A stretch of 64,000 nt of DNA from Sulfuricurvum sp. (lineage in GTDB: Bacteria; Campylobacterota; Campylobacteria; Campylobacterales; Sulfurimonadaceae): positions 124,001 through 188,000 of the forward strand of contig NZ_JAQUHV010000002.1 of NCBI RefSeq assembly GCF_028681615.1, read 5' to 3'. Below are positions 26,250 to 35,091 of this stretch, piece after piece (within the stretch, counting starts at the first letter, position 1; each line of letters starts with the position of its first letter). A program made the translations under genes and the position numbers. The notes under the pieces are model-generated. The model was not told where the DNA came from. It saw only the letters and a list, made by a program, of their open reading frames with translations, and made no database searches.

Positions 26250-26717
26250 ATGAAATATAATCTTAACCGGTCTGGGTTTACCATGATCGAGTTAATTTTT
26301 GTCATTGTTATCCTGGGGATATTAGCGGCTGTAGCGGTTCCGCGTCTGGCGGCAACGCGAGATGATGCACAAAATGTGGTAATGGCACAGGGTATTATGA
26401 CGGGGGCAGGAGAGATCGGATCGTATGTCGTTGCTCACGGGGAGAGTAATGAGAGTCTCGCGGTGATGTCGGGAACGGTTGCTTCGTTGGTCGCTGCTGG
26501 AAAAGCCGATATTGATACGGCGAATAAAGCGGCTTACTTTCATATGGGAAATGTGACACAGTGTGTTATAATGGATATCAATAGCAGTACAAGCGATGAG
26601 AATCTGACTCTATCCTTTGGAGATGCCGGAGGCGATAGTTATTGTCTAGGATTGCAAAGTGTATTGGATGTACGCCAATATCCTATTAAACTGAGAGGGG
26701 CTACAGTTGAACACTAA
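26250..26717 (+). CDS. Type IV pilin-like protein, second of the triplet
   Basis: 155 residues from the ATG at 26250, which has AAGGA five bases upstream; an ATG 15 nt earlier lacks a ribosome-binding site. The prepilin signal NRSG/FTMIELIF and VIVILGILAAVAVPRL are followed by AATRDDAQ, shared with both neighbours. The globular domain has two Cys (VTQCVIM, DSYCLGL) that could pair. Its end overlaps the start of the third pilin-like gene by 11 nt, so the two should be translationally coupled. Confidence 0.87.
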   Translation: MKYNLNRSGFTMIELIFVIVILGILAAVAVPRLAATRDDAQNVVMAQGIMTGAGEIGSYVVAHGESNESLAVMSGTVASLVAAGKADIDTANKAAYFHMGNVTQCVIMDINSSTSDENLTLSFGDAGGDSYCLGLQSVLDVRQYPIKLRGATVEH

Positions 26718-27174
26718 ACGATTTGGATTTACGATGATCGAGCTGGTATTTGTCATTGTTGTATTGGGCATTTTGGCGGCTGTGGCGATTCCGCGTTTTG
26801 CAGCAACTCGGGACGATGCACAAATCGCAAAAGGTCGCAGTGATATTTCGGCAATACGAGCTGCAATAGTGAGTGAGCGGCAGACACGTCTGCTTCAGGG
26901 TGATACCCGATATATTAGTCAGTTGCATAGTTCAACATCATCACTCTTCGATGGGAACGGTTCATCTCACCTTTTGCAATATGGAATTTCAGTTGGAAAT
27001 GAAAATGGACATTGGAATAGCCCAACTTGTACTGGAGCAAATCCAAATGTCTGTACCTATGACTATACAGTTATGGGTCAGAATGTTACCTTTACGTATT
27101 CGCAGGCCGATGGTAATTTTAGCTGTTCTAGAAGTGGATCTACAGCTGAAATGTGTAAAAAACTAATTGATTAA
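26707..27174 (+). CDS. Type IV pilin-like protein, third of the triplet (TTG start)
   Basis: 155 residues. The start is TTG at 26707, with GAGAGGGG six bases upstream; there is no ATG ahead of the signal KRFG/FTMIELVF. VIVVLGILAAVAIPRF is followed by AATRDDAQ. Compared with its two neighbours it has a longer helix (RSDISAIRAAIVSERQTRL), and a Cys-rich C-terminus (SPTCTGANPNVC, NFSCSRS, EMCKK). It overlaps the previous gene by 11 nt and is followed 40 nt later by priA. Confidence 0.87.
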   Translation: MNTKRFGFTMIELVFVIVVLGILAAVAIPRFAATRDDAQIAKGRSDISAIRAAIVSERQTRLLQGDTRYISQLHSSTSSLFDGNGSSHLLQYGISVGNENGHWNSPTCTGANPNVCTYDYTVMGQNVTFTYSQADGNFSCSRSGSTAEMCKKLID

Positions 27175-27214
27175 TCTGTTCTATATTCATATTAAATAAA
27201 AAACAATAGGTTAT

Positions 27215-29059
27215 ATGTATTTTTACCATATAGCCCTTTTGGGCTCTCCGCTCGAACCCCTCACCTACCATTCAGATGATTTTTTATCCGTCGGCAGAGA
27301 GGTTGAAGTTACTCTCACTAAGCGAATACAGCAGGGTGTTGTTATCGGCGAATGCGAGAAACCTGAATTCACCACACAGCCTATCGGTATGACCCGACCG
27401 TTTTTTTATTCGGATGCCCAAATACAGTGTGCACGGTTTATATCGGAATATTACGGATGTGCTTTGGGTGAAGCACTGAATCTATATGTCCCTTATTCTA
27501 TAGAGATTGAACCGATTCGCAAAGAAATATCTTTACCCTCGATCAATGTCATCCTCTCAGAATCCCAAGCGAAAGCTCTAGATTTTATCCGTTCTCACCC
27601 TGTATCATTGCTTTTCGGTGATACGGGGGCGGGGAAAAGCGAAATCTATATGCGGCGAATGGATGAGATTCTGAGCGAAGGGAAGAGGGCACTATTACTT
27701 CTTCCTGAAATATCTCTCACGCCGCAGATGGAGTCACGATTTCGTGAGCATTTCGGGGATGCCGTAGTGGTGTGGCATTCAAAGATGACACCAAAACAGA
27801 AAAAGGTGACATTGGAAAAAATCTACAATGGAGAGGCTCATATTATTGTGGGCCCTCGTTCGGCTCTCTTTTTGCCGATATCGGATTTGGGACTGATCGT
27901 CGTGGATGAGGAACATGATGAGAGTTATAAATCCTCCTCCCGTCCCCGTTACAATGCCAGAGATATGGCAGTGTATATTGGGAGTCTGCTCAAAATTCCG
28001 GTGGTATTGGGGAGTGCGACACCGAGTCTGGGGAGCTATGCCAAATATCCCTTTTTTCGTTTAAGAGGAGGTTTTTATGAATCCAAACGGACATTCGTAT
28101 TTGAGTTTTCTTTGGAAGCATTGACTCCGAGTATTGACCGTATCATAATGAAAAATTTTTCGGATGGGCATCAGGGGATTGTTTTTATCCCTACCCGAGC
28201 CAATTTTAAATATACGGTGTGCGAATCGTGTGGATATCATGTCGAGTGTCCGTTTTGTAGTGTCGGGATGTCGCAGCATAAAAATTCTCGCGCTCTAAAG
28301 TGTCACTATTGCAATTACACCGAAGTATTGCCGAAAGTATGTCCGAAATGCCAAAGCGGGGCTCTCCGGACTACAAGACTAGGGACGGCAGAGGCGGTAG
28401 AACATTTTAGCCGATTAAGTGAAACATTAAGAGTTCAGCAGTTTGACCGTGATATCATCACAACTCAAAATAAACTTATCAAAGTTCTCGAAGCGTTTAA
28501 CCGCCATGAGATCGATCTGCTCGTCGGGACGCAGATGCTCTCCAAAGGGCATGATTATCACGATATCGCCCTTGCCGTTGTGATGGGACTGGATAATCTC
28601 CTCTCACAATCCGATTACCGTGCACGGGAAAAGGCCTTATCTCTTTTGGTTCAGATCGCCGGACGCAGCGGTCGGAAGCAAAATGCGACCGTATTTGTCC
28701 AAAGTTTTAATGAACACTTTTTTCGGGAATATTTGGACGATTATGAAAAATTTTTGATCGATGAACTAAGAATCCGCAATGACCGTTATCCTCCGACGAA
28801 GAAACTCGCCCGTTTGCTGTATGCACATAAAAATGGACTCAAGGCGAAAGAGGCGATGGAAGAGGCAGTGGTACAGCTCCAGAGGATTGACACTGTCCAG
28901 ATTGTCGGATTCGGTGCATCGGCGATTGAGCGAATCGCGGATAAATACCGTTTTCAGATTTTGCTTCGAAGCGATAAAAGTACCGATCTCATACGGGCGA
29001 TCAAACATGTCAAGTCATCAATGATGGAGATCGATATGGACCCTATAGAGTTTACGTAA
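27215..29059 (+). CDS. priA: Primosomal protein N' (replication restart helicase)
   Basis: 614 residues, shorter than the 730-residue enterobacterial protein because of a compact N-terminal DNA-binding region, as usual in Campylobacterota. Helicase motifs: Walker A FGDTGAGKSEIY, Walker B VVDEEHDESYK, GSATPSLGSY. A zinc region holds eight Cys (CESCGYHVECPFC, CHYCNY, CPKC). LVGTQMLSKGHDY and QIAGRSGR are late helicase motifs. PriA reloads DnaB at stalled forks; it is notable that dnaB lies just downstream, after ispG. Confidence 0.96.
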   Translation: MYFYHIALLGSPLEPLTYHSDDFLSVGREVEVTLTKRIQQGVVIGECEKPEFTTQPIGMTRPFFYSDAQIQCARFISEYYGCALGEALNLYVPYSIEIEPIRKEISLPSINVILSESQAKALDFIRSHPVSLLFGDTGAGKSEIYMRRMDEILSEGKRALLLLPEISLTPQMESRFREHFGDAVVVWHSKMTPKQKKVTLEKIYNGEAHIIVGPRSALFLPISDLGLIVVDEEHDESYKSSSRPRYNARDMAVYIGSLLKIPVVLGSATPSLGSYAKYPFFRLRGGFYESKRTFVFEFSLEALTPSIDRIIMKNFSDGHQGIVFIPTRANFKYTVCESCGYHVECPFCSVGMSQHKNSRALKCHYCNYTEVLPKVCPKCQSGALRTTRLGTAEAVEHFSRLSETLRVQQFDRDIITTQNKLIKVLEAFNRHEIDLLVGTQMLSKGHDYHDIALAVVMGLDNLLSQSDYRAREKALSLLVQIAGRSGRKQNATVFVQSFNEHFFREYLDDYEKFLIDELRIRNDRYPPTKKLARLLYAHKNGLKAKEAMEEAVVQLQRIDTVQIVGFGASAIERIADKYRFQILLRSDKSTDLIRAIKHVKSSMMEIDMDPIEFT

Positions 29060-29079
29060 TAATTTTATTTTGTTTGCTC

Positions 29080-29121
29080 TGAGCTTGTCGAGGGGTAAAA
29101 GATTATGGTTCGACAAGCTCA
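29080..29121. repeat. Inverted repeat with 12-bp arms between priA and ispG
   Basis: TGAGCTTGTCGA (29080-29091) and TCGACAAGCTCA (29110-29121) are perfectly complementary and flank an 18-nt loop. The core TTCGACAAGCTC resembles short intergenic repeats I have seen in many unrelated bacterial genomes. It could act as a weak priA terminator, though no T run follows the second arm. Confidence 0.65.
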
Positions 29122-29152
29122 CCATGAACGGAAATAGGGTAATCTTATATGG

Positions 29153-29158
29153 TATAAT
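29153..29158 (+). promoter_or_regulatory. Extended -10 directly before ispG (leaderless candidate)
   Basis: TGG-TATAAT is followed by CTCCCC and the ispG ATG at 29165. The expected transcription start falls on or next to the A of the start codon, and there is no ribosome-binding site. Confidence 0.6.
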
Positions 29159-29164
29159 CTCCCC

Positions 29165-30226
29165 ATGATAACACGCTACCCTACCAAACAAATTTTTGTC
29201 GGAAATGTCGCCATTGGCGGAGATGCCCCTATCTCGGTACAGTCGATGACTTACTCACGTACCGCTGATGTCGCTGCGACTGTGGAACAGATTAACCGTC
29301 TCCATTTCGCCGGGTGCGATATCGTCCGCGTTGCGGTGCCGGATGAAGAGGATGCCCGTGCTCTTAAATCGATCAAAGAGCAAATTTCGCTCCCCTTGGT
29401 CGCCGATATCCATTTTAATTATAAGCTTGCTCTTATTGCGGCAGAGACGGTGGACTGTATAAGATTTAATCCCGGAAATATCGGTGAAAAATCCCGTATT
29501 CGTGAGATTGTAAAAGCGTGTCAGGAACGCAAAATACCTATCCGTATCGGTGTCAATGCGGGGAGTCTGGAAAAAGAGTTTGAACAGCGCTATGGGCAAA
29601 GTGCGGAGGGGATGGTCGCATCTGCCGAATACAACATCAAATACCTCGAAGACCTCGGCTTTACGGATATCAAAGTCTCTCTCAAAGCAAGCGATGTCCA
29701 GCGTACCGTCGAAGCCTATCGAATGCTTCGTCCTAAAAACAACTATCCGTTTCATCTCGGTGTGACCGAAGCGGGAACAATCTTTCATGCGACAATTAAA
29801 AGTGCGATAGGATTAGGAACTCTTTTACTCGAGGGGATCGGCGATACGATGCGGGTTTCAATCACCGGAGAACTCGAAGAAGAGATCAAAGTAGGGCGTG
29901 CTATTCTCAAAGACAGCGGAGTGGCCAAAGAGGGGCCGAATATCATCTCTTGTCCGACGTGCGGGCGTATCGAAGCGGATTTGGTCTCAGCGGTAGCGGT
30001 GATCGAAGAACGTACCAAGCATATTAAAAAACCGCTTGATCTCTCCGTCATGGGATGTGTGGTCAATGCAATCGGAGAGGCCAAACACGCCGATGTTGCT
30101 ATCGCTTACGGCAAAGGTTCAGGTCTTGTCATGGTACGCGGTGAAGTGGTCGCGCGACTCGATGAGGATAAACTGGTCGACCGTTTCGTCGAAGAGGTTG
30201 AAAAGATGGAAAAAGAGGAAGACTAA
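29165..30226 (+). CDS. ispG: 4-hydroxy-3-methylbut-2-enyl diphosphate synthase
   Basis: 353 residues. Motifs of IspG/Gcp[40 protein letters not shown], and the iron-sulphur ligands CPTCGR and [11 protein letters not shown]. It reduces MEcPP to HMBPP with a [4Fe-4S] cluster in the MEP isoprenoid pathway. It heads the ispG-dnaB-comEC run, with no gap to dnaB. A near-consensus extended -10 abuts the start codon, so the message may be leaderless. Confidence 0.97.
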   Translation: MITRYPTKQIFVGNVAIGGDAPISVQSMTYSRTADVAATVEQINRLHFAGCDIVRVAVPDEEDARALKSIKEQISLPLVADIHFNYKLALIAAETVDCIRFNPGNIGEKSRIREIVKACQERKIPIRIGVNAGSLEKEFEQRYGQSAEGMVASAEYNIKYLEDLGFTDIKVSLKASDVQRTVEAYRMLRPKNNYPFHLGVTEAGTIFHATIKSAIGLGTLLLEGIGDTMRVSITGELEEEIKVGRAILKDSGVAKEGPNIISCPTCGRIEADLVSAVAVIEERTKHIKKPLDLSVMGCVVNAIGEAKHADVAIAYGKGSGLVMVRGEVVARLDEDKLVDRFVEEVEKMEKEED

Positions 30227-31684
30227 ATGGAAGAATCGTTATACAACCTCGCATTTGAACGATCTTTACTGAGTTCCATTATTTTTGACCCTGCCCAATT
30301 TGATGATTTTGATGCGGTGTTGACCCCGGAGGATTTTTATCTTTCTGCTCATCAGGAGATCTACCGCGCAATGATGAGTTTGGCGCATCGCGATCTTCCG
30401 ATCGACGAAGAGTTTATCCGAAAAGAGCTTACCGCTAAAGGGAAATTCGATGAACGGGTGATGGTTGAAATCCTCACTGCCAATCCGATCGCCAATACCA
30501 AAGCATATGTTCAAGAGATCAAAGACAAAGCGATCAAACGTCATCTGCTTACTCTGACAACTGAGATCAAACGGGTGACACTCGAAGAGGAACTGAGCGG
30601 AACCGATGTCGTCGATTTGGTTGAGAAAAAGCTTTATGAAATTACCCAAAGTTCTCAGGCAACCGATTTTAAAGATGCCCCGGCTATCGCGGATGAGACA
30701 TTAGCCTACATCGAAGAGATGAAAGCACGCGGTGATTCCGTTCTCGTCGGTGTTGATACAGGGTATGCGGAACTCAATAAAATGACGACGGGATACGGTA
30801 AAGGGGATCTCGTCATTATCGCTGCCCGTCCGGCGATGGGGAAAACATCGTTTGCCCTCAATATGGTCCAAAATCTCCTCGACAAAGGAAAAGGGGTTGC
30901 TTTTTTCTCGCTGGAGATGCCGGCGGAGCAGTTGATGTTGAGACTGCTGAGTGTCCAAACGTCGATTCAGCTTCAGAGGCTGCGTGTCGGGGATATGAAT
31001 CCAGAAGAGTATAAACGGTTGAATGATGCGGTGGATAAGATGCGTCACTCCAAACTCTTCGTAGATGATCACGGTTCAATCAATATTCATCAGCTCCGTT
31101 CCAAACTCCGAAAGCTCAAAAGCCGTCATCCGGAGATCGAAGTAGCCGTCATCGACTACCTCCAAATTATGAACGGCACAGGGGGGAAAGATCGTCACCT
31201 CGAAGTGAGTGAAATCTCACGCGGACTGAAAATGCTCGCCCGTGAGCTGGGGATACCGATCATCGCCCTCTCTCAGCTCAACCGTGGTCTTGAATCGCGC
31301 TCGGATAAGCGTCCGATGCTCAGCGATATCCGTGAGTCGGGATCGATCGAGCAGGATGCCGATATTATCCTCTTTGTTTATCGCAATGACGTTTATCTCT
31401 ACAAAGAAGAAAAAGAGCGGGAAAAAGAGGCGATTAATGCCGGAAAAGAGTTTATCTCCAAATACGTCGAAAAAGAGGAAGAAGAAGCTGAGATTATCAT
31501 CGGTAAACAGCGTAACGGTCCGACCGGGCATGTGAAACTGATGTTCCAGAAAAAATTTACCCGTTTTGTCGACAAGCCGACTTTCGGTGCGGCTCAGATC
31601 GTGTATGAAAGCATCGATATGAAAAGTGCGACAATGAATTTAGACGACGAGAGTGTCGGGAACGTTTCAATGCCGATTATTTGA
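30227..31684 (+). CDS. dnaB: Replicative DNA helicase
   Basis: 485 residues. An N-terminal primase-interacting domain (about 5-105) and linker precede the RecA-like motor with Walker A ARPAMGKTSFALN, VAVIDYLQIM (Walker B), SQLNRGLESRSDKRPMLSDIRESG in two conserved blocks, and DADIILFVYR. An extended charged segment (about 385-430, rich in Lys and Glu) interrupts the usual motor C-terminus. The ATG follows directly after the ispG stop (TAAATG), so the two are co-translated. The TGA overlaps the ATG of the next gene by 1 nt. Confidence 0.97.
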   Translation: MEESLYNLAFERSLLSSIIFDPAQFDDFDAVLTPEDFYLSAHQEIYRAMMSLAHRDLPIDEEFIRKELTAKGKFDERVMVEILTANPIANTKAYVQEIKDKAIKRHLLTLTTEIKRVTLEEELSGTDVVDLVEKKLYEITQSSQATDFKDAPAIADETLAYIEEMKARGDSVLVGVDTGYAELNKMTTGYGKGDLVIIAARPAMGKTSFALNMVQNLLDKGKGVAFFSLEMPAEQLMLRLLSVQTSIQLQRLRVGDMNPEEYKRLNDAVDKMRHSKLFVDDHGSINIHQLRSKLRKLKSRHPEIEVAVIDYLQIMNGTGGKDRHLEVSEISRGLKMLARELGIPIIALSQLNRGLESRSDKRPMLSDIRESGSIEQDADIILFVYRNDVYLYKEEKEREKEAINAGKEFISKYVEKEEEEAEIIIGKQRNGPTGHVKLMFQKKFTRFVDKPTFGAAQIVYESIDMKSATMNLDDESVGNVSMPII

Positions 31685-32946
31685 TGTCAAAATTAGAGCG
31701 TGTCGATTTATTTGATTTTAAAAGCGGTTTACTCTTTTCCCTCATTTTGTTATTTATAGCTTCTCTTTCCCTCGGTTGGGAATATTTCCGTTACAAAGAT
31801 TTTGTCAAATTTGATGATCCACTCGTCCGTGCTGAAGTAATCGATCAAGAAGTTCGGTTGATTTCAGAGAAACCAAAAACCTCCATAAAATTTAGGCTCG
31901 AAAACGGTGCGAATGTTCGATGTATTATGAGCCCGTATTTACGGGATTTGCGAGGACGTGAAGTATTACTCGAGCTACAGATGGCCAAGGTCAGTTTTCT
32001 GGATTATCTCAAAGGCTTTCGTACCCGCGGGGCTATCTATGAAGTGTATCCTGCTCTGAGTCTAAAAGAGCGATGGTACCGGCGTATTGCATCCCAACAT
32101 AGCGATCAGAGCATGAAAGAGCTTTATGGGGCATTGTTTGTCAACTCGCCGATGTCGCAAGAGTTTCAAAGCTTGGTGGGGGCGATGGGATTGAGTGCCG
32201 TACTGTCGATTAGCGGATACCATTTTGGAATATTGAGTTTGGTAGCCTACTTTTTCCTCAGAACTCCGTATCGTTTCGTTCAAAATCGCTATTTCCCCTA
32301 TCGCCACGGTAATCGAGACCTTTTTTTAGTTGTGGCGGGACTGCTTTTTACCTATCTTTCTGTTTTGGAATATAATCCGGCAATGATTCGGTCGTTTGGG
32401 ATGATCGTAGTGGGCTATTGGCTCTATGATCGGGGAATAAAGATTGTTTCGTTTCAAACTCTAATCATTGCGATCGGATTATTACTCGCATTTTTCCCGA
32501 GACTTTTTTTCTCTTTATCCTTTTGGTTTTCTTCTTTCGGAGTACTCTCAATCTTTATTTTCATCCGCTATTATGAACATTGGAAGCCATGGCAGATATT
32601 TTTGGCGCTTAATCTTTGGTGTTATTTGGTCCTTTTACCGATTTCACTGGCGATATTCGGAACTTTCAGCTGGTGGCATATTGGATCAATTCCGATCAAT
32701 CTGATTTTTAATCTCTATTATCCGGCGGTATTGGTGCTGCATTTAACCCCATGGGCGGATGTGTTTGATTCTACATTGATCAAAATGTTTGATTCAGGGG
32801 AACTACGAAATGTGGTTATTCCGATGTGGGTCGGAATCCTAAGTATTGTATTGGCGCTCAGTGCAATGCGTTGGAAAAGTTCGTTTTGGGCGTTAGGAGT
32901 TTTGGGTTTCGCTACGTTGGGAAGCGCGGTTTATCAGATAGCATAG
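31684..32946 (+). CDS. ComEC/Rec2-family competence membrane protein
   Basis: 420 residues from the ATG that overlaps the dnaB stop (TGATG). Several membrane helices and the ComEC signature LSISGYHFGILSLVAY are present, followed by MIRSFGMIVVGYWLYD. The C-terminal metallo-beta-lactamase domain found in longer ComEC proteins is absent, as in other Campylobacterota. ComEC forms the channel for single-stranded DNA uptake in natural transformation, which would fit with type IV pilin-like genes 5 kb away. Its last 54 nt overlap the convergent YihY gene. Confidence 0.85.
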   Translation: MSKLERVDLFDFKSGLLFSLILLFIASLSLGWEYFRYKDFVKFDDPLVRAEVIDQEVRLISEKPKTSIKFRLENGANVRCIMSPYLRDLRGREVLLELQMAKVSFLDYLKGFRTRGAIYEVYPALSLKERWYRRIASQHSDQSMKELYGALFVNSPMSQEFQSLVGAMGLSAVLSISGYHFGILSLVAYFFLRTPYRFVQNRYFPYRHGNRDLFLVVAGLLFTYLSVLEYNPAMIRSFGMIVVGYWLYDRGIKIVSFQTLIIAIGLLLAFFPRLFFSLSFWFSSFGVLSIFIFIRYYEHWKPWQIFLALNLWCYLVLLPISLAIFGTFSWWHIGSIPINLIFNLYYPAVLVLHLTPWADVFDSTLIKMFDSGELRNVVIPMWVGILSIVLALSAMRWKSSFWALGVLGFATLGSAVYQIA

Positions 32947-33699
32947 TTTCATCCCGTAGATAACGATGATCCAGGAAACATAAATCCATAAAAAGAAAAA
33001 GATGAGTGCCGAAAATGATCCGTACATGGTGGCATAGGTTTTGTTGTAAAAGACGTATTGGATAAAACTGTTTTTTGCCAACCCCCAGACAACGGCCACT
33101 ATGAATGAACTGATGGTTGCAGCTTTTGTGGTAACATCGGCATTGACAGCAATGTGGTAGATTACGAAGAAAATTCCCCAAAGCAAAAGAAAAGGAAAAA
33201 TAGAGAGAGCTTGAAGTAGAATCCCGCTGACATGGGCAATTAAATAGGCCTTTAAACTCATCGATGTGATAAGGATGATCGGGGCGAGGGTAATTAAGGT
33301 CCAGTAGGTTGTAATTGCATCCCAAAGTTTTCTTTTCGGTGTTTTGAAAATTTTACTGACAATGTGCTCAAAATTTTGGAAAAAAAGCAGGGATGAGACA
33401 ATCATTGTTGCAAACCCGATCACCCCGAGCTGTACCGAATTTTGGAAAAACGATTCGAGGTATCCTGCAACTGCGGCAGTTTGAACCGGCATCATATTTT
33501 CGAAAATAAAGATTTGGATTTTGGCGTATTGTTCTTCAAATACGGGGACGTTTGCAATCAGACTGAGGGAGATAATCAAAAGCGGTACTACCGTGAAAAT
33601 CGTATAGAAACTAAGACTGGAGGCATAGACGGTAATTTCCCGATCAAAAAGCATCAGGAAAAAAAGTCTTATATGTCTTAGGACCGCTTTAAGATTCAT
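32893..33699 (-). CDS. YihY/BrkB-family inner membrane protein
   Basis: 268 residues with six predicted membrane helices. The family opening FLMLFDREITVYASSLSFYTIFTVVPLL and late SFSALIFFFLWIYVSWIIVIYG segments are visible in part. YihY proteins were once called RNase BN, which is now regarded as wrong; the true role is unknown, with proposals in envelope function. It overlaps the end of the convergent comEC gene by 54 nt. It follows glcD on the minus strand with 3 nt between, so probably the same transcript. Confidence 0.85.
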   Translation of the reverse strand: MNLKAVLRHIRLFFLMLFDREITVYASSLSFYTIFTVVPLLIISLSLIANVPVFEEQYAKIQIFIFENMMPVQTAAVAGYLESFFQNSVQLGVIGFATMIVSSLLFFQNFEHIVSKIFKTPKRKLWDAITTYWTLITLAPIILITSMSLKAYLIAHVSGILLQALSIFPFLLLWGIFFVIYHIAVNADVTTKAATISSFIVAVVWGLAKNSFIQYVFYNKTYATMYGSFSALIFFFLWIYVSWIIVIYGMKLCYLINRASQRSETQNS

Positions 33700-33702
33700 T
33701 GA

Positions 33703-35088
33703 TTACTCAAGTCCCATTTTTAAGGGATTGAGGATATTATTGGGATCGAATGCCCGTTTGATCGATTGGAACAGTGCCATCTCTTCGGGGGTGAAGGCCA
33801 TCGACATATACGGTGCTTTTGCCAGACCGATTCCGTGTTCGCCGCTGAGTGTCCCACCCAAATCGATAGTTGCCTGAAAGACTTCACGGATCGCTTCGTA
33901 GCCGATTTTGACCTGTTCAGGATCTTTGCCGTCAACCATAACGTTGGTGTGGACGTTGCCGTCTCCCGTATGGCCGAAACAGGGTATATTGATATTGTAT
34001 TTTTTGGCTATTGCGTAAAAACGTTCGAGCAGCTCGGGAAGTGCCGAGCGGGGAACGGTGACATCTTCATTGATTTTTTTAGAACCGTAGACGGAGAGTG
34101 ATTGGCTGGCATTACGGCGGGCAAACCATAAATCACTTGCTTCTTGTTTGTTTTGGGCAATTTTAAATTCGCTGCATCCGTTTTCACGGAACACTTTTTC
34201 GACAAGAGCAAGTTGAAAATCGAGGTCTTCTTCGAGGTTGCCGTCAACATCGGTGACAAGAATCGCTCCAGCTTCAATCGGAAGCCCTTTGTGGTAAACC
34301 TGCTCCACCGCGCGGATAGTGAGGTTGTCCAAAAACTCCATTGCGACAGGGGTTACACCGCTCGCCATGGTTTTGTAGACCGCTTCCATTGCGGTGTGGA
34401 CGGTCGGGAAAATCCCCATCGCGGTTTTGGTCATTTTCGGTTTGGAGAGGAGTTTTAGGGTCACTTCGGTTGTGACGGCCAGTGTCCCCTCGGAAGCGAT
34501 CAAAATCCCTGTGATGTTGTATCCGGCCACGTCTTTGATCGTCCGTTTGCCGGCTTTGATGATATCGCCGTTGGGAAGTACTGCACGCATGGCCATAACA
34601 TAGTCTTTGGTAATACCGTATTTGGCTGCACGCATACCGCCGGCATTTTCATTGACATTTCCTCCGATGGTGGAGTATTCCTGGCTTGCAGGATCCGGCG
34701 GATAAAAAAGTCCTACTTCTTCCACCGCTTTTTGTAACTCCATATTGATGACACCGGGTTGGACGATGGCGACCATGTTCTGCATATCGATTTCGAGAAT
34801 TTTATTCATATGTTTCTCGAAGGCTAATACAATACCGCCGCTGCTTGGGAGTGCGCCGCCGGTGAATCCGCTGCCGGCACCGCGGGGGACGATGACAATG
34901 CGGTGTTCGTTGCAATATCGTAAAATATCGCTTACGTCTTGTTCGTGGCGTGGAAATAAGACTGCATCTGGTTCAAATCGTTCCCGTGTTGCGTCATAAC
35001 TGTAGGCAATGAGGTGAGCTTTATCGCTGTAAACATTCTCGTTACCGAGAAGGGAGGTGAAAAATTCTATGGCAGGAGCGGATAGCAT
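33703..35088 (-). CDS. glcD: FAD-linked oxidase, glycolate oxidase GlcD type
   Basis: 461 residues. An FAD-binding PCMH domain (about 40-220) contains VPRGAGSGFTGGALPS and the PPDPASQEYSTIGGNVNENAGG block; the C-terminal cap has HTGDGNVHTNV and SGEHGIG. Members oxidise glycolate or D-lactate and pass electrons to the quinone pool, usually with the GlcE and GlcF subunits, which are not here. D-lactate is an alternative substrate. AAGGA lies eight bases before the ATG. It lies between the PgbA-like gene and the YihY gene in a tight minus-strand run. Confidence 0.9.
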   Translation of the reverse strand: MLSAPAIEFFTSLLGNENVYSDKAHLIAYSYDATRERFEPDAVLFPRHEQDVSDILRYCNEHRIVIVPRGAGSGFTGGALPSSGGIVLAFEKHMNKILEIDMQNMVAIVQPGVINMELQKAVEEVGLFYPPDPASQEYSTIGGNVNENAGGMRAAKYGITKDYVMAMRAVLPNGDIIKAGKRTIKDVAGYNITGILIASEGTLAVTTEVTLKLLSKPKMTKTAMGIFPTVHTAMEAVYKTMASGVTPVAMEFLDNLTIRAVEQVYHKGLPIEAGAILVTDVDGNLEEDLDFQLALVEKVFRENGCSEFKIAQNKQEASDLWFARRNASQSLSVYGSKKINEDVTVPRSALPELLERFYAIAKKYNINIPCFGHTGDGNVHTNVMVDGKDPEQVKIGYEAIREVFQATIDLGGTLSGEHGIGLAKAPYMSMAFTPEEMALFQSIKRAFDPNNILNPLKMGLE

Positions 35089-35091
35089 CGC

